DNA of 39,048 nt from CAZWRV01 sp964636325. Lineage in GTDB: Bacteria > Verrucomicrobiota > Lentisphaeria > Victivallales > GWF2-50-93. Shown here piece after piece: positions 8,317 to 17,694 of the stretch. The position numbers and the translations under genes are program-made. The stretch lies in assembly GCA_964636325.1 (NCBI GenBank), contig CAZWRV010000058.1, positions 1 to 39,048 of the forward strand, written 5' to 3'. The notes beneath the pieces were generated by a model. The model saw only the letters and a list, made by a program, of their open reading frames with translations, was not told the DNA's origin and made no database searches. The stretch's first letter is position 1. Every line of letters begins with the position of its first letter.

Positions 8317-9222
8317 TCAGCTCTGGAAACCGCGGGAGAGGCCGATGCCGGAGGCGTATTCGACGGCCTTCCGGTATTCGGTCTCGGTGATCGCCCTGTT
8401 GAGCTCGGGGAAGTTCTTGGCGTTGTAGCAGGGCTTGTACTGGCGCATGATGTTGACGTAGCTTTCGTCGGATACCCTTGTGGCGATGAATTTCAGAACC
8501 GCCTCGGAGTTCGCGGCGTCGCCGGGTAGGACTAGATGCCTGATGATCATGCCCCTTGCCGCAACGCCGAAGCCGTCGAGCGCCAAGTCGCCGACCTGGC
8601 GGTGCATCTCCATGAGGGCCGACTGCATGTTCTCGGTGTAGTTCCTGACGCCGGAATATTTCAGAGCCTTGATCGAGTTGCCGTATTTAGCGTCGGGCAT
8701 GTAGATGTCTATGAAGCCTTCGAGGAGCTTAAGCGTCGTCACGCTTTCATATCCGCCGCAGTTGTAGACGATAGGAATCCTGAGCAGGTGCGCTGCGGCC
8801 TTGGCGAGCGCCTTCATTATCTGTGGGACGAAATGTGTCGGCGTGACGAGGTTTATATTATGGCATCCCAGCTCCTGGAGCTTGAGCATCATCCTCGCAA
8901 GTTCGTCCTCTGATGTCTCCCTGGACGCCTTCTTTCCCTCGTCGGTCTGCGAGATGTCCGCGTTCTGGCAGTAGGAGCAGCGCATGTTGCATCCGGCGAA
9001 GAATATAGTGCCTGAACCTTTAGTTCCGACGAGCGGGGGTTCCTCTCCGAAGTGCGGTCCGTAGCTGGAGACGAGCATTTTCGCGCCGGACTTGCAGAAT
9101 CCGAGCTGTCCCTTGGGCCTGTTCACCTTGCAGTTGTTGGGGCAGAGCGTGCATGACTCGAGAATCTTCATCGCCTTGTCGGCACGCGAGGAAAGCTCTT
9201 CGGATGTAATTTTAGGATTCAT
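8317..9222 (-). CDS. PflA-like radical SAM protein (COG1313 type)
   Basis: This cytoplasmic radical SAM protein is related to pyruvate-formate-lyase activating enzymes. The start at 9222 (301 residues) is chosen because GGAGG lies 8 nt upstream; an in-frame ATG at 9237 overlaps that site. Numbered from 9222, an N-terminal cysteine cluster C24-x2-C27-x3-C31-x11-C43 is followed by the radical SAM CxxxCxxC as CNMRCSYC (Cys78, Cys82, Cys85). The N-terminal CTLCPNNC motif is characteristic of this uncharacterised branch. No glycyl-radical enzyme is nearby, so the target is unknown. The gene lies 57 bp downstream of the M28 lipoprotein gene on the same strand, probably in one transcript. Confidence 0.85.
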   Translation of the reverse strand: MNPKITSEELSSRADKAMKILESCTLCPNNCKVNRPKGQLGFCKSGAKMLVSSYGPHFGEEPPLVGTKGSGTIFFAGCNMRCSYCQNADISQTDEGKKASRETSEDELARMMLKLQELGCHNINLVTPTHFVPQIMKALAKAAAHLLRIPIVYNCGGYESVTTLKLLEGFIDIYMPDAKYGNSIKALKYSGVRNYTENMQSALMEMHRQVGDLALDGFGVAARGMIIRHLVLPGDAANSEAVLKFIATRVSDESYVNIMRQYKPCYNAKNFPELNRAITETEYRKAVEYASGIGLSRGFQS

Positions 9223-9279
9223 CTCTTTTCCCTCCATTCTCTAAAATAATATAACAGGCAAGCAGGAGGATTGCAAGCG

Positions 9280-10254
9280 TCATTTGATGGAGAACAACAG
9301 CCCGATGGTTGCGTTGCCGACGGTTCCGAGGCTTTGGGACGATATCTTGTCCATGGTGTCGGCCTTCGTGTGCCAGTAGATGTTGTTCTCGCCGTAGCTG
9401 AAGTCGATGATGTCCAGGCATGGGATACCAAGATCCATGAAGGGGCCGTGGTCGTCGTTGATCACCTTTTCGGACTGGGAGAAGTATTTGCCGGTGCCCT
9501 GCTTTTCGGCGGCGGCGAAAAGAAGCGCCGCGAGGCCTGGATCCGTGTTCCTGGGGATGGTGACCGTCAGGCCGGAGTCGCCGACCATGTCAAGGATGAT
9601 TACGGCGCGGCAGTTCTTGAGGCTGCCGTCCTCCTTCATCTTGCCGGCCATCCTCCTGCTGCCGAAGAAACCGTCGCTCTGTGAATAGTTGATGAAGCAT
9701 TCCTCGCCGTCGAAGAATGCGAAGCGGATGCCGTGATTCGGCTTTGCCTCGCCCTTGGCCAGCAACTCCATGATGGCGATGAGCAGGCCTGTCCCGGACG
9801 CGCCGTCGTTGGCGCCCGCAAAGTCCGGAACCGTCTCCATGAGCTTGGTGTCGTAATGCGCACCGAGTATGACGAAGGTTTCGCCGCCGACGGCGATGTC
9901 GGCGGTTATGTTGCAGAACTCCTTTTCGCCTGCCGGAGTCACCTGCTTCCACCGGTCCTGCGATGCCGTCAGTCCCGCCTTGGAGATCTTTCCGGCTATG
10001 TATTCCTGTGCCTTGCGCGAACCTTCCGACCCGGGAATCTTCGGGCCTATCTCTGTGAACTCCTTGACATAGGTGTAAGCGGCATCGGCGTCCACGGCCG
10101 GGAGGTTCACTCCCTCAGATGAATCCTTCTCCGAGCACGAGGCGATCAGCAGGGCAAGGAGCAGTGCCGGAAATAAACGAATATGAGCCAAATGCAAAAG
10201 TCCGAGCGAGCCGCGTTGGGAGTTTTGCAACTGGCTCTTATGCTTGCAGGCCAT
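9280..10254 (-). CDS. M28-family lipoprotein, glutaminyl-cyclase-like
   Basis: This 324-residue zinc enzyme has an N-terminal hydrophobic segment ending in the lipobox LIASC (Cys40), so it is probably an outer-membrane or periplasmic lipoprotein. The metal ligands of M28 peptidases and glutaminyl-peptide cyclotransferases are present: His133 in GAHYDTK, Asp150 in GANDGASG, Glu184/Glu185 in FFDGEE, Asp222 in LDMVGD and His295 in YWHTKAD. The DGFFGSRRMA stretch (194-203) matches a segment seen in glutaminyl cyclases, so either aminopeptidase or N-terminal pyroglutamate formation is possible. The ATG at 10254 follows a weak GGGGGCG. The 20 residues before the signal core are unusually long, and a TTG near residue 20 could be the true start. 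Confidence 0.8.
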   Translation of the reverse strand: MACKHKSQLQNSQRGSLGLLHLAHIRLFPALLLALLIASCSEKDSSEGVNLPAVDADAAYTYVKEFTEIGPKIPGSEGSRKAQEYIAGKISKAGLTASQDRWKQVTPAGEKEFCNITADIAVGGETFVILGAHYDTKLMETVPDFAGANDGASGTGLLIAIMELLAKGEAKPNHGIRFAFFDGEECFINYSQSDGFFGSRRMAGKMKEDGSLKNCRAVIILDMVGDSGLTVTIPRNTDPGLAALLFAAAEKQGTGKYFSQSEKVINDDHGPFMDLGIPCLDIIDFSYGENNIYWHTKADTMDKISSQSLGTVGNATIGLLFSIK

Positions 10255-10284
10255 ATACGCCCCCAGATGATTGGATGGAATGAT

Positions 10285-10415
10285 GTTTCAGAGGATTGCC
10301 AATCTGCGAACCTCGCAGTTGTGCCAGTGAGAAACCCGATGGAGGGCGGAGCCGTGCTCCGCCGCGGTTGAGCTTGGCTCAACCCTCCGGTATTCGACAA
10401 AGATAGCGACAAAGC
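10285..10415 (+). repeat. Composite hairpin repeat between ftsZ and the M28 gene
   Basis: The modules are: GTTTCAGAGGA (near 10285-10295), hairpin CTGCGA-ACC-TCGCAG (10304-10318), a degenerate TTGTGCCAGTGAGAAAC, a perfect 8-bp hairpin GGCGGAGC-CGT-GCTCCGCC (10345-10363), GGTTGAGC-TTG-GCTCAACC (about 10366-10384), CTCCGG and two GACAAAG units. It lies just downstream of the ftsZ stop codon (10431). Confidence 0.8.
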
Positions 10416-10430
10416 TACCTTCCTTCGGCC

Positions 10431-11612
10431 TTACTTCCCCTTGTCGATGATATGGTTCTGTCTCTGGTATGTGGGGAAGTCAATGTCTTCGCCGAAGACG
10501 AGGTTCTTCGTGGTGTTTGTGAAGATGCCTTTCGAGAATGTCTGGAGAGGCAGCGGGAGCTGTTCGCCCTTCTGATGGAGCTTCCTCTCTCGGGCGCTTT
10601 CGTTCTTGGGCTTGGCGGCGAAGCCGGTTGTGGTTTCGAATTCGGCCTCTGTGTGGATTGTGATCATCGTAAGCTGGAGCTTGGATGCGTATGCCGGGTC
10701 GGTGTTGGCGCCGGCGACGATCCGTGCGTCCGGGGCTGCATATTTCTGGAGCGCCTCGAGCGACTGCTTCATCTCGCCGATGCTGAGTTCGGGTCCGCCA
10801 GTGACGGAGATGATGACGGCCTTCGCCTTCCTGATCTGGTCTGTCCCGCCGAGCAGGGGGGACTTGATCAGTCGTTCGGCGGCGGCCAGGCTGCGGTTTT
10901 CCCCGTCGGAGGGCTCGGAGCATCCGATGCCGACGCCGCAGGTGCTCTTGCGTTCGTGGAGGAGGCTTCGCATGTCGGAGAAGTCTCCGGAGAGCATGTT
11001 TCTGCAGCGCAGGAGCCCGGCGATTCCCAGGACTGCCCTGGCCACCTCCGCGTCCGCCTTGGCGAAGGCGGTCAATGAGGGGGTGTCGTGAGGAAGCGTC
11101 CCATACAGGATGTCGTTTGGCACCGGCATGACCACGTCGGCGTCCTGTATGAGCATCCTGATTCCGTTCTCGGCGGTGTTTCTGCGGCTGTGCCCCTCGA
11201 ATCCGAACGGGGTGGTGACGATGAAGAGCGTCGGAACCTTGAGCTTCTTCGCGTGCCTCGCGAGGACGGGTGAGCCGCCTGTCGCGGTACCACCGCCGAA
11301 TCCGCAGACGACGATAAGCAGCGACGAGCCCGAGAAAAATTCCTCGACCTTGTGCTTGGAAGGATGGGCGAACGCCCTTTCCCCTCTTATCACATCGCCG
11401 CCCGTGCCTATGCCGTGAGTCCATTCGAAGCCTACGGGGAACGAGTCCGGTATCTTCGCGTCGTCGAGCGAGGCGCTGTCCGTGTCGGCCGCGCCGATCT
11501 TAAGCCAGGCCGACTCGGGCGTCGAATGCAGAATGGCGGCGATCTTGACCCCGGCCTTGCCTATGCCCAGCACCGTGACTTTGCCCGCATGTGTTCCCGT
11601 AGTCCCGTCCAT
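10431..11612 (-). CDS. ftsZ: Divergent cell-division GTPase FtsZ
   Basis: This tubulin-like GTPase forms the cytokinetic ring. It has 393 residues. The tubulin signature GGGTGTG reads GGGTATG (106-112). The first nucleotide loop is LGIGKAGVK (15-23), where a Lys replaces the second Gly of the usual GVGGGG. The T7 catalytic loop NxDxxD reads SGDFSD (208-213): both Asp are kept but the Asn is Ser. The C-terminal tail ends in DFPTYQRQ (378-385), matching the conserved FtsZ peptide that binds FtsA/ZipA. Together with the ftsA gene ending 7 bp upstream, this supports a working but divergent FtsZ. It has SD-like GAGCGGAA. It is the third gene of icd-ftsA-ftsZ. Other division genes (ftsQ, mur) are absent nearby. 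Confidence 0.9.
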   Translation of the reverse strand: MDGTTGTHAGKVTVLGIGKAGVKIAAILHSTPESAWLKIGAADTDSASLDDAKIPDSFPVGFEWTHGIGTGGDVIRGERAFAHPSKHKVEEFFSGSSLLIVVCGFGGGTATGGSPVLARHAKKLKVPTLFIVTTPFGFEGHSRRNTAENGIRMLIQDADVVMPVPNDILYGTLPHDTPSLTAFAKADAEVARAVLGIAGLLRCRNMLSGDFSDMRSLLHERKSTCGVGIGCSEPSDGENRSLAAAERLIKSPLLGGTDQIRKAKAVIISVTGGPELSIGEMKQSLEALQKYAAPDARIVAGANTDPAYASKLQLTMITIHTEAEFETTTGFAAKPKNESARERKLHQKGEQLPLPLQTFSKGIFTNTTKNLVFGEDIDFPTYQRQNHIIDKGK

Positions 11613-11619
11613 GTTCCGC

Positions 11620-12879
11620 TCAGTATTTGAATGAACTCTTGAAATTGTCCTTGATCTTCTTCACCACAGCCTGCAGCTTCCGGTCGATGATCGCGATGGT
11701 GCTCCTCCTGTCCTCGTCCAGCGAGGATCTCATCTTTTCGCCGAGGGAAAGCAGCGATGTTATCATCGTGTATCTCGGCGAGTTTATGGCGGTGACAGTG
11801 CCGAACATCTGCGGCGGCATGCCTGTCCTGGCCGGACACTGGAAGACGGACTTGGCCATGCTAATCGTCTCGGGCAGCATCGCTCCGCCGCCGCAGAGCA
11901 CGACGCCCCTGTTGATGAAGTGGAGGACCTTGTCCTGCTCCTCCAGCATCCTCCTTATGAACCCGAATATCTCCTTGATGCGCAGCTCCATTATGACCTC
12001 CACCGACGACACCGGAACCTTTCTGGAGCCTATGGCGCTGTCGATGGGTATGAACGGCATCCCGTGCTCCTTGTTGTAGGTGTGGATCTGCTCCGTGATT
12101 ATCTTCCGGGCGAACGAAATGTTTAAGTCGAGTCCAAGCGAGATGTCGTTTGCCAGGTGCTCGGTTCCGACGGGCAGCACCCCGCACGACAGCGCGCACG
12201 AGTCGTGGAACAGTATGTATTCGGTCTTGCCGGCGCCGACGTCTATGATCAGTATCCCGTGCTTCATCTCCTCCTCGGTCAATGCGCCGTTGGCGGAGGC
12301 GATCGCCCCGAAGACCGGGATCGGCTTGTCGTATCCGAGCTCGCGCAGGGGGATGCAGAAGTTCTCGACGCTGTTCCTGTTGCCGCAGATGATGTATGAG
12401 AACACCTCAAGCTTGTCGGCGGCCTGGTTCTCAGGGTTGGAAGTCCTGCGGATGCCGTCAAGAAGGAAGTTGCCGTGTATGGAGTTGAGCACCTGGTATT
12501 CGGGCGGAATCGAGATGTGCGAGGCGTTCTCCACGACCTCGTCTATGTCGTCCTTCTGAATCCTCCGGTCGGGGTCGGTGATGTTGGCCGTCCCGGTTCC
12601 GCCATAGCCCTTGATGTGGGGGCCCGTCACCGCCAGGAAGAGGTTGCTCTGGTCGATCTCCGTGTCGGCCGCCCGCTCGGCGTCCTTGATGGCGAGCTCG
12701 ATGATGGAAGTGACCTTCTCCATGTTGGTGATCTCGCCCTTGACCACGGCGCCGTCCGAGCTGTGCTCCCCGTGGCCGAGGATTGAGACGTTCCCCCTGC
12801 CGTCTCCGCTCCCTAGCAGTACGCATATCTTGGAAGTGCCTATCTCAACGGCTGTTACAATTTCCCTTCCGCCGAACAT
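11620..12879 (-). CDS. ftsA: Cell-division actin-like ATPase FtsA
   Basis: FtsA tethers FtsZ to the membrane and recruits the divisome. The 419-residue length is typical. It has the actin-like ATPase motifs: phosphate-1 VEIGTSK (11-17), phosphate-2 IIDVGAGKTEY (211-221) and the adenosine motif GVVLCGGGAMLPE (325-337). The 1C (SHS2) subdomain lies between about 80 and 165. The C-terminus KLQAVVKKIKDNFKSSFKY is basic and amphipathic, as expected for the membrane-targeting helix. The ATG at 12879 follows GAGG within the tail of icd, 7 bp after its stop, and the gene is followed 7 bp later by ftsZ. Translational coupling across icd-ftsA-ftsZ is likely. Confidence 0.93.
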   Translation of the reverse strand: MFGGREIVTAVEIGTSKICVLLGSGDGRGNVSILGHGEHSSDGAVVKGEITNMEKVTSIIELAIKDAERAADTEIDQSNLFLAVTGPHIKGYGGTGTANITDPDRRIQKDDIDEVVENASHISIPPEYQVLNSIHGNFLLDGIRRTSNPENQAADKLEVFSYIICGNRNSVENFCIPLRELGYDKPIPVFGAIASANGALTEEEMKHGILIIDVGAGKTEYILFHDSCALSCGVLPVGTEHLANDISLGLDLNISFARKIITEQIHTYNKEHGMPFIPIDSAIGSRKVPVSSVEVIMELRIKEIFGFIRRMLEEQDKVLHFINRGVVLCGGGAMLPETISMAKSVFQCPARTGMPPQMFGTVTAINSPRYTMITSLLSLGEKMRSSLDEDRRSTIAIIDRKLQAVVKKIKDNFKSSFKY

Positions 12880-12886
12880 GGGAGCC

Positions 12887-14140
<1,254 letters not shown>

Positions 14141-14229
14141 TTGTGCATATCCTCTCATGTAAAAAACGCGGTTAATTTAAATTGGACGCGGATATATTCA
14201 AAGCCGGGGGAGGGGATATTTTAAAAAAG

Positions 14230-14325
14230 AACATCCAACATCCAACGTCGAACATAGAACTACAAGTCTCGCCTAGCCGGGACGCCCTGCGTTCACAGTT
14301 GAATGTCCGATGTTGAATGTTGGAT
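14230..14325. repeat. Inverted pair of heptad arrays (imperfect hairpin)
   Basis: The left arm (14230-14264) is five 7-mers starting AACATCC, AACATCC, AACGTCG, AACATAG. The right arm (14291-14325) is GTTCACA, GTTGAAT, GTCCGAT, GTTGAAT, GTTGGAT. About 25 of 30 positions are complementary between the arms, leaving a loop of about 30 nt. The right arm begins 4 bp past the nifS stop codon. The stem could act as a processing site or attenuator between nifUS and icd-ftsAZ. Confidence 0.7.
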
Positions 14326-14329
14326 GTGC

Positions 14330-15520
14330 CTACTGCTCCTCTTGTTTCCAGTAAGGGGATATCTCCCTGAGCCTCGCGATGATCGGCGGCAGTTTCTCGA
14401 TCACGAAGTCGATCTCCTCGTCGGTATTGTAGCGGGAGAGGCTGAATCGTACCGAGCCGTGCGCGGCGGTGTATGGTACGCCCATCGCGCGCAGGACGTG
14501 CGACGGCTCGAGGCTTCCGGTGGTGCACGCGCTTCCGCTCGAAGCGCATATGCCGAGCTGGTCGAGCAGGAGCAGTATCGCCTCTCCCTCGATGAACTCG
14601 AAGCTGATGTTGCTCGTGTTCGGCAGGCGGCTCCCCACGTCGCCGTTGACCCTGGATTTCGGAATCCTTGCCAGGAGCGCGCCCTCCAGCTTGTCCCTGA
14701 GCCTCCTGACATGGGTGTTCTCGAAGTCGATGTGGCTCCGGGCCAGCTCGCAGGCCTTCCCGAGCGCGACGATTCCTGGAACGTTCTCTGTCCCGGCGCG
14801 CCGTCCGCGCTCCTGGTGCCCGCCGATCATGAACGGCCTGAACCTTATACCCCTCCTGACGTAGAGGACGCCTATCCCCTTGGGCGCGTGAAGCTTGTGG
14901 CCGGACATGCTGAGCATGTCGATCGCCGACTTCGAGAGGTCTACAGGTATCTTGCCGACGGCCTGGACGGCGTCGGTGTGGAAGAGCGAACCCCGGCGGT
15001 GCGCGATCTGCGCGATCTCCTCAACCGGATATATGTTCCCGGTCTCGTTGTTCGCCCACATGACCGACACCAGCGCCGTCTCGCCGTCAACCGCCTCTTC
15101 GACCCTGCGCAGGTCGATGCTCCCGCATGAGTCGACGGGAAGTTCAACGACCTTGTAGCCACGCCTGAGCAGCTCCTTGCCGACGTTGAGCACCGCCGGA
15201 TGCTCCACCTTGCTCGTGACGAACTTCCTCCTCGCGGGCATGAGCGCAAGGGCGCTGAAGATGGCCGCGTTGTCGCTCTCCGTCCCGCAGCTAGTGAAGA
15301 TTATCTCGGTCGGAATCGCGCCGAGAAGCGCCGCGACCGACTCCCTCGCCTTCGACACGTGGGCCGCCACCTGGCCGCCGAACGAGTGGATGCTGGAGGG
15401 ATTCCCGTATAGCCCCGTCATGAACGGACTCATGGCCTCGAAGACCTCCGGCGCCACGCAGGTAGTCGCGTTGTTGTCAAGATATGTCACCTTCCCGGAT
15501 GAAGTCCCTGCCGCGTTCAT
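14330..15520 (-). CDS. nifS: NifS-type cysteine desulfurase
   Basis: This PLP enzyme converts cysteine to alanine and delivers persulfide sulfur to the NifU scaffold. It has 396 residues. The N-terminal YLDNNATT (13-20), His107 in VEHPAV, the PLP lysine Lys209 in SGHKLHAPKG and the active cysteine Cys332 in SSGSACTTGSLEPSHV are all present. The long loop with SGSACTTG is of the NifS/IscS (group I) type. Its ATG overlaps the nifU stop codon as ATGA, with GAGGAGG just upstream, so translation is coupled. No nitrogenase genes are present, so the pair probably makes iron-sulfur clusters for general use. The adjacent radical SAM protein is one possible client. Confidence 0.94.
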   Translation of the reverse strand: MNAAGTSSGKVTYLDNNATTCVAPEVFEAMSPFMTGLYGNPSSIHSFGGQVAAHVSKARESVAALLGAIPTEIIFTSCGTESDNAAIFSALALMPARRKFVTSKVEHPAVLNVGKELLRRGYKVVELPVDSCGSIDLRRVEEAVDGETALVSVMWANNETGNIYPVEEIAQIAHRRGSLFHTDAVQAVGKIPVDLSKSAIDMLSMSGHKLHAPKGIGVLYVRRGIRFRPFMIGGHQERGRRAGTENVPGIVALGKACELARSHIDFENTHVRRLRDKLEGALLARIPKSRVNGDVGSRLPNTSNISFEFIEGEAILLLLDQLGICASSGSACTTGSLEPSHVLRAMGVPYTAAHGSVRFSLSRYNTDEEIDFVIEKLPPIIARLREISPYWKQEEQ

Positions 15521-16359
15521 TTCACCTCCTCGACCGTAAGGTCCTGATCTACGAACTCCTTGAGCCTCGCCTCGACCATGTTCTTCAGCGTCACCTGGGA
15601 CGAGACGCAGATCGCGCAGCGCCCCTTCAGGCGGACGAAAACCTTGGACCCCTGTATGTCGACGAGCTCGATGCTCCCGCCGTCGTTCTCTAGCTGAGGC
15701 TTGATCTCCTTGTCTATCACCTCCTGGATCTTCACGACCTTCTCCACTATCGTGAGCTTCGGCTTCGGTTGCGACGCCTTTACGGATTCCTCAGCCCACA
15801 GGTCGTCGAGCAGCTTCTGTATCTCGTCCAGGCAGCAGCCGCATCCGCCGCCGGCCTTGGTGTAGTTAGTTATCTCCTCCGCCTTGCGCAGCTTGTTCTC
15901 CTTCGCGACCTTGCGTATCTTCGCGTCCGTCACCCCGAAGCAGTTGCATACAATCCTGCCCTCGTGGTCGCCGTCGTCCGCCGCCGGCTTTATGCCCTTG
16001 TAGTTCGCGATCGCAGCCTGCAGCGCCTCCATGCCCATCACCGAGCAGTGCATCTTCTCCTCGGGCAGCTCCCCGAGCACCTTCACGATGTCCTTGTTCG
16101 TTATCTTGCCGGCCTCCTCCAGCGTCATCCCCTTGATGATCTCGGTGAGAACCGACGACGACGCGATCGCGCTGGCGCAGCCGAAGGTCTTGAACTTCGC
16201 GTCCACGATCCTCTTGTCCGGGCCGAGCTTTATCATCAGCTTCAGCGCGTCGCCGCATGTTATGTTCCCGACCTCGGCGACGGCGTCGGGATTCTCTATG
16301 TTCCCCACGTTCCGCGGATTGAGAAAATGGTCCATGACCTTCTTGTTGTAGTCCCACAT
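15517..16359 (-). CDS. nifU: NifU iron-sulfur cluster scaffold, three-domain form
   Basis: NifU receives sulfur from NifS and assembles [Fe-S] clusters. The product is 280 residues from the ATG at 16359 (MWDYNKKV, matching Azotobacter NifU; GAGGTG upstream). Domain 1 is IscU-like with Cys35, Cys61 and Cys105 (CGDAL, GCASAIASSS, MHCSVMG). Domain 2 is the ferredoxin-like [2Fe-2S] centre with Cys138, Cys140, Cys173 and Cys176 (CNCFGV, GGGCGCC). Domain 3 is the Nfu domain with CAIC at 248-251. The full three-domain NifU is otherwise best known from nitrogen fixers and from anaerobes that use it for housekeeping. A strong promoter lies upstream at 16423-16451. Confidence 0.94.
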   Translation of the reverse strand: MWDYNKKVMDHFLNPRNVGNIENPDAVAEVGNITCGDALKLMIKLGPDKRIVDAKFKTFGCASAIASSSVLTEIIKGMTLEEAGKITNKDIVKVLGELPEEKMHCSVMGMEALQAAIANYKGIKPAADDGDHEGRIVCNCFGVTDAKIRKVAKENKLRKAEEITNYTKAGGGCGCCLDEIQKLLDDLWAEESVKASQPKPKLTIVEKVVKIQEVIDKEIKPQLENDGGSIELVDIQGSKVFVRLKGRCAICVSSQVTLKNMVEARLKEFVDQDLTVEEVK

Positions 16360-16422
16360 GGCGCACCTCAATATTTTTCCGGCTGCCAGACTTGGCGCCA
16401 GAACTTTTTCCTTTCAAAATCT

Positions 16423-16451
16423 ATTATAGACCTTTATTGCCAATTAGACAA
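16423..16451 (-). promoter_or_regulatory. Predicted sigma70-type promoter of nifUS
   Basis: Read on the minus strand: -35 TTGTCT (16451-16446), a 17-nt spacer, and a perfect -10 TATAAT (16428-16423). Transcription would start near 16416, giving a leader of about 57 nt before nifU. I see no clear IscR-type operator. Confidence 0.65.
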
Positions 16452-16546
16452 GTAGGGATTTGCCCGTCAACGGCGCGGATTGAAAAAAAGACGGCCACGC
16501 TTAAGTTACCGCGAATCACAATGACGACTGAATACGGGAGGATCAT

Positions 16547-16837
16547 ATGAGGCCCATAGGGGTGCAGCTTTATTCGGTGAGGAACCAGCTCGGCGCGGAC
16601 TTCGACCGCACGGTCGCGAAAGTGGCGTCGACAGGATGCGCCGGCGTCGAGATGGCCGGGCTTCCGCAGGGGATTTCGCCGGAGCACGCCAAAAAACTTT
16701 TCGGCGACCTTGGCCTGAAGGTGCTCGGCTGGCATACGGGCCTTGTGACAGGGCCGGACGGCGCAAAGATTTTCGACAGCGTAGCATACCTCCGCGCACT
16801 CGTCGATGCGATGCCGAAAAAGTTCATGGTGGAATAG
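16547..16837 (+). pseudogene. Truncated sugar phosphate isomerase/epimerase-like protein
   Basis: This 96-residue open frame has a strong GGAGG 6 nt before its ATG. It starts exactly like xylose-isomerase-fold proteins (IGVQLYSVRNQLGADFDRTVAKVASTGCAGVEMAGL), then SPEHAKKLFGDLGLKVLGWHTGL. Full-length relatives are about 250-290 residues, so only the first two or three beta-alpha units of the TIM barrel remain. The end (VDAMPKKFMVE) does not look like a domain boundary. Either it is a 3'-deleted gene, or a short translated remnant kept because it leads into the FabI gene 24 bp downstream. On its own it cannot form the metal-binding active site. Confidence 0.65.
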
Positions 16838-16861
16838 GCGCTTTTTTCAAGGGGTAGGACC

Positions 16862-17671
16862 ATGAGTTTCCTCGGGCTTGAAGGCCGGACCGTCCTAGTC
16901 TTCGGAATTTCTAACCGCAAGAGCGTGGCGTTCCACATCGCGGGCGCGCTCGCAGCGGAGAAGGCCAGGCTCCTCTGCTCAGTCCAGAACGAGGAGCAGG
17001 CTGCATTCGCCAGAAAGTCCTTCCCGGACGCGGAAGTCTTCGTATGCGACCTCGGGAACGAGGACGACATCAGGACGGCCGCCGGCAGGCTGGCCGGGAA
17101 GGGTGTCAGAATCTACGGTGTCGCCCATTCCGTCGCATTTGCGAATTTCGCGGACGGAATGAAGCCGTTCCACCAGATAAGAAAGGCCGACTTCCTCCAG
17201 TCGGTCGATGTCTCTTGCTTTTCCCTGATAAGCATTGTGAACCATTTCAAGCCCCTAATGGAGACCGACGGCGCGATAGTGACAATCTCGATCTCGACCA
17301 CCAGGATGGCGGCGGAGAGCTACAGCTACATGGCGCCGGTAAAGGCCGCCCTCGACTCCAGCGTCGTATTCCTGGCCAAGTCCTTGAGCGAGGACACCAG
17401 GATCCGCGTAAACGCGGTCGGCGCCGCGCTCCTCAAAACCTCCTCGTCCGCGGGCATCCCCGGCTACCTGAAACCATATCTCTTCGCCGAAATGGCCACA
17501 TTGCGCAAGGAGGCGCTCAGGACTGAGGAGGTCGCCAGCGTCGCGGCATTCCTCCTGAGCCCCCGTTCCTCGGGGATCAACGCGCAGACCGTCGTCGTGG
17601 ACGCCGGCATGTCCTGCAACTTCTTCGACAGGAAGATAGTCGACGCCGCGACCGAGCTGACTAAGGCATGA
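16862..17671 (+). CDS. fabI: FabI-like enoyl-[acyl-carrier-protein] reductase
   Basis: This short-chain dehydrogenase has 269 residues and would catalyse the last reduction of fatty-acid elongation. The N-terminal cofactor motif FGISNRKSVAFHIAGAL (14-30) is the atypical FabI form. Catalytic Tyr154 and Lys161 are spaced Tyr-x6-Lys as in FabI. The second FabI tyrosine (Tyr146 in E. coli, ten residues before the catalytic one) is Ile144 by hand alignment. The segment after NAVGAALLKT replaces the usual SAGPIRT. It may therefore be a divergent FabI or another FabI-like SDR. SD-like GGGGTAGGA precedes the ATG. It follows the truncated isomerase frame by 24 bp and probably shares its transcript. 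Confidence 0.78.
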   Translation: MSFLGLEGRTVLVFGISNRKSVAFHIAGALAAEKARLLCSVQNEEQAAFARKSFPDAEVFVCDLGNEDDIRTAAGRLAGKGVRIYGVAHSVAFANFADGMKPFHQIRKADFLQSVDVSCFSLISIVNHFKPLMETDGAIVTISISTTRMAAESYSYMAPVKAALDSSVVFLAKSLSEDTRIRVNAVGAALLKTSSSAGIPGYLKPYLFAEMATLRKEALRTEEVASVAAFLLSPRSSGINAQTVVVDAGMSCNFFDRKIVDAATELTKA

Positions 17672-17694
17672 GGCAAACTACTCTGAGATTAGGA

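Noticed and set aside
14172..14549. Open frame containing SSMFDVGCWMF
   Set aside because: This peptide is the translation of the heptad array (TTCGACGTTGGATGT-like); similar strings are common annotation artefacts.
15769..16455. 228-residue plus-strand frame opposite nifU
   Set aside because: Shadow of nifU, with no family features.
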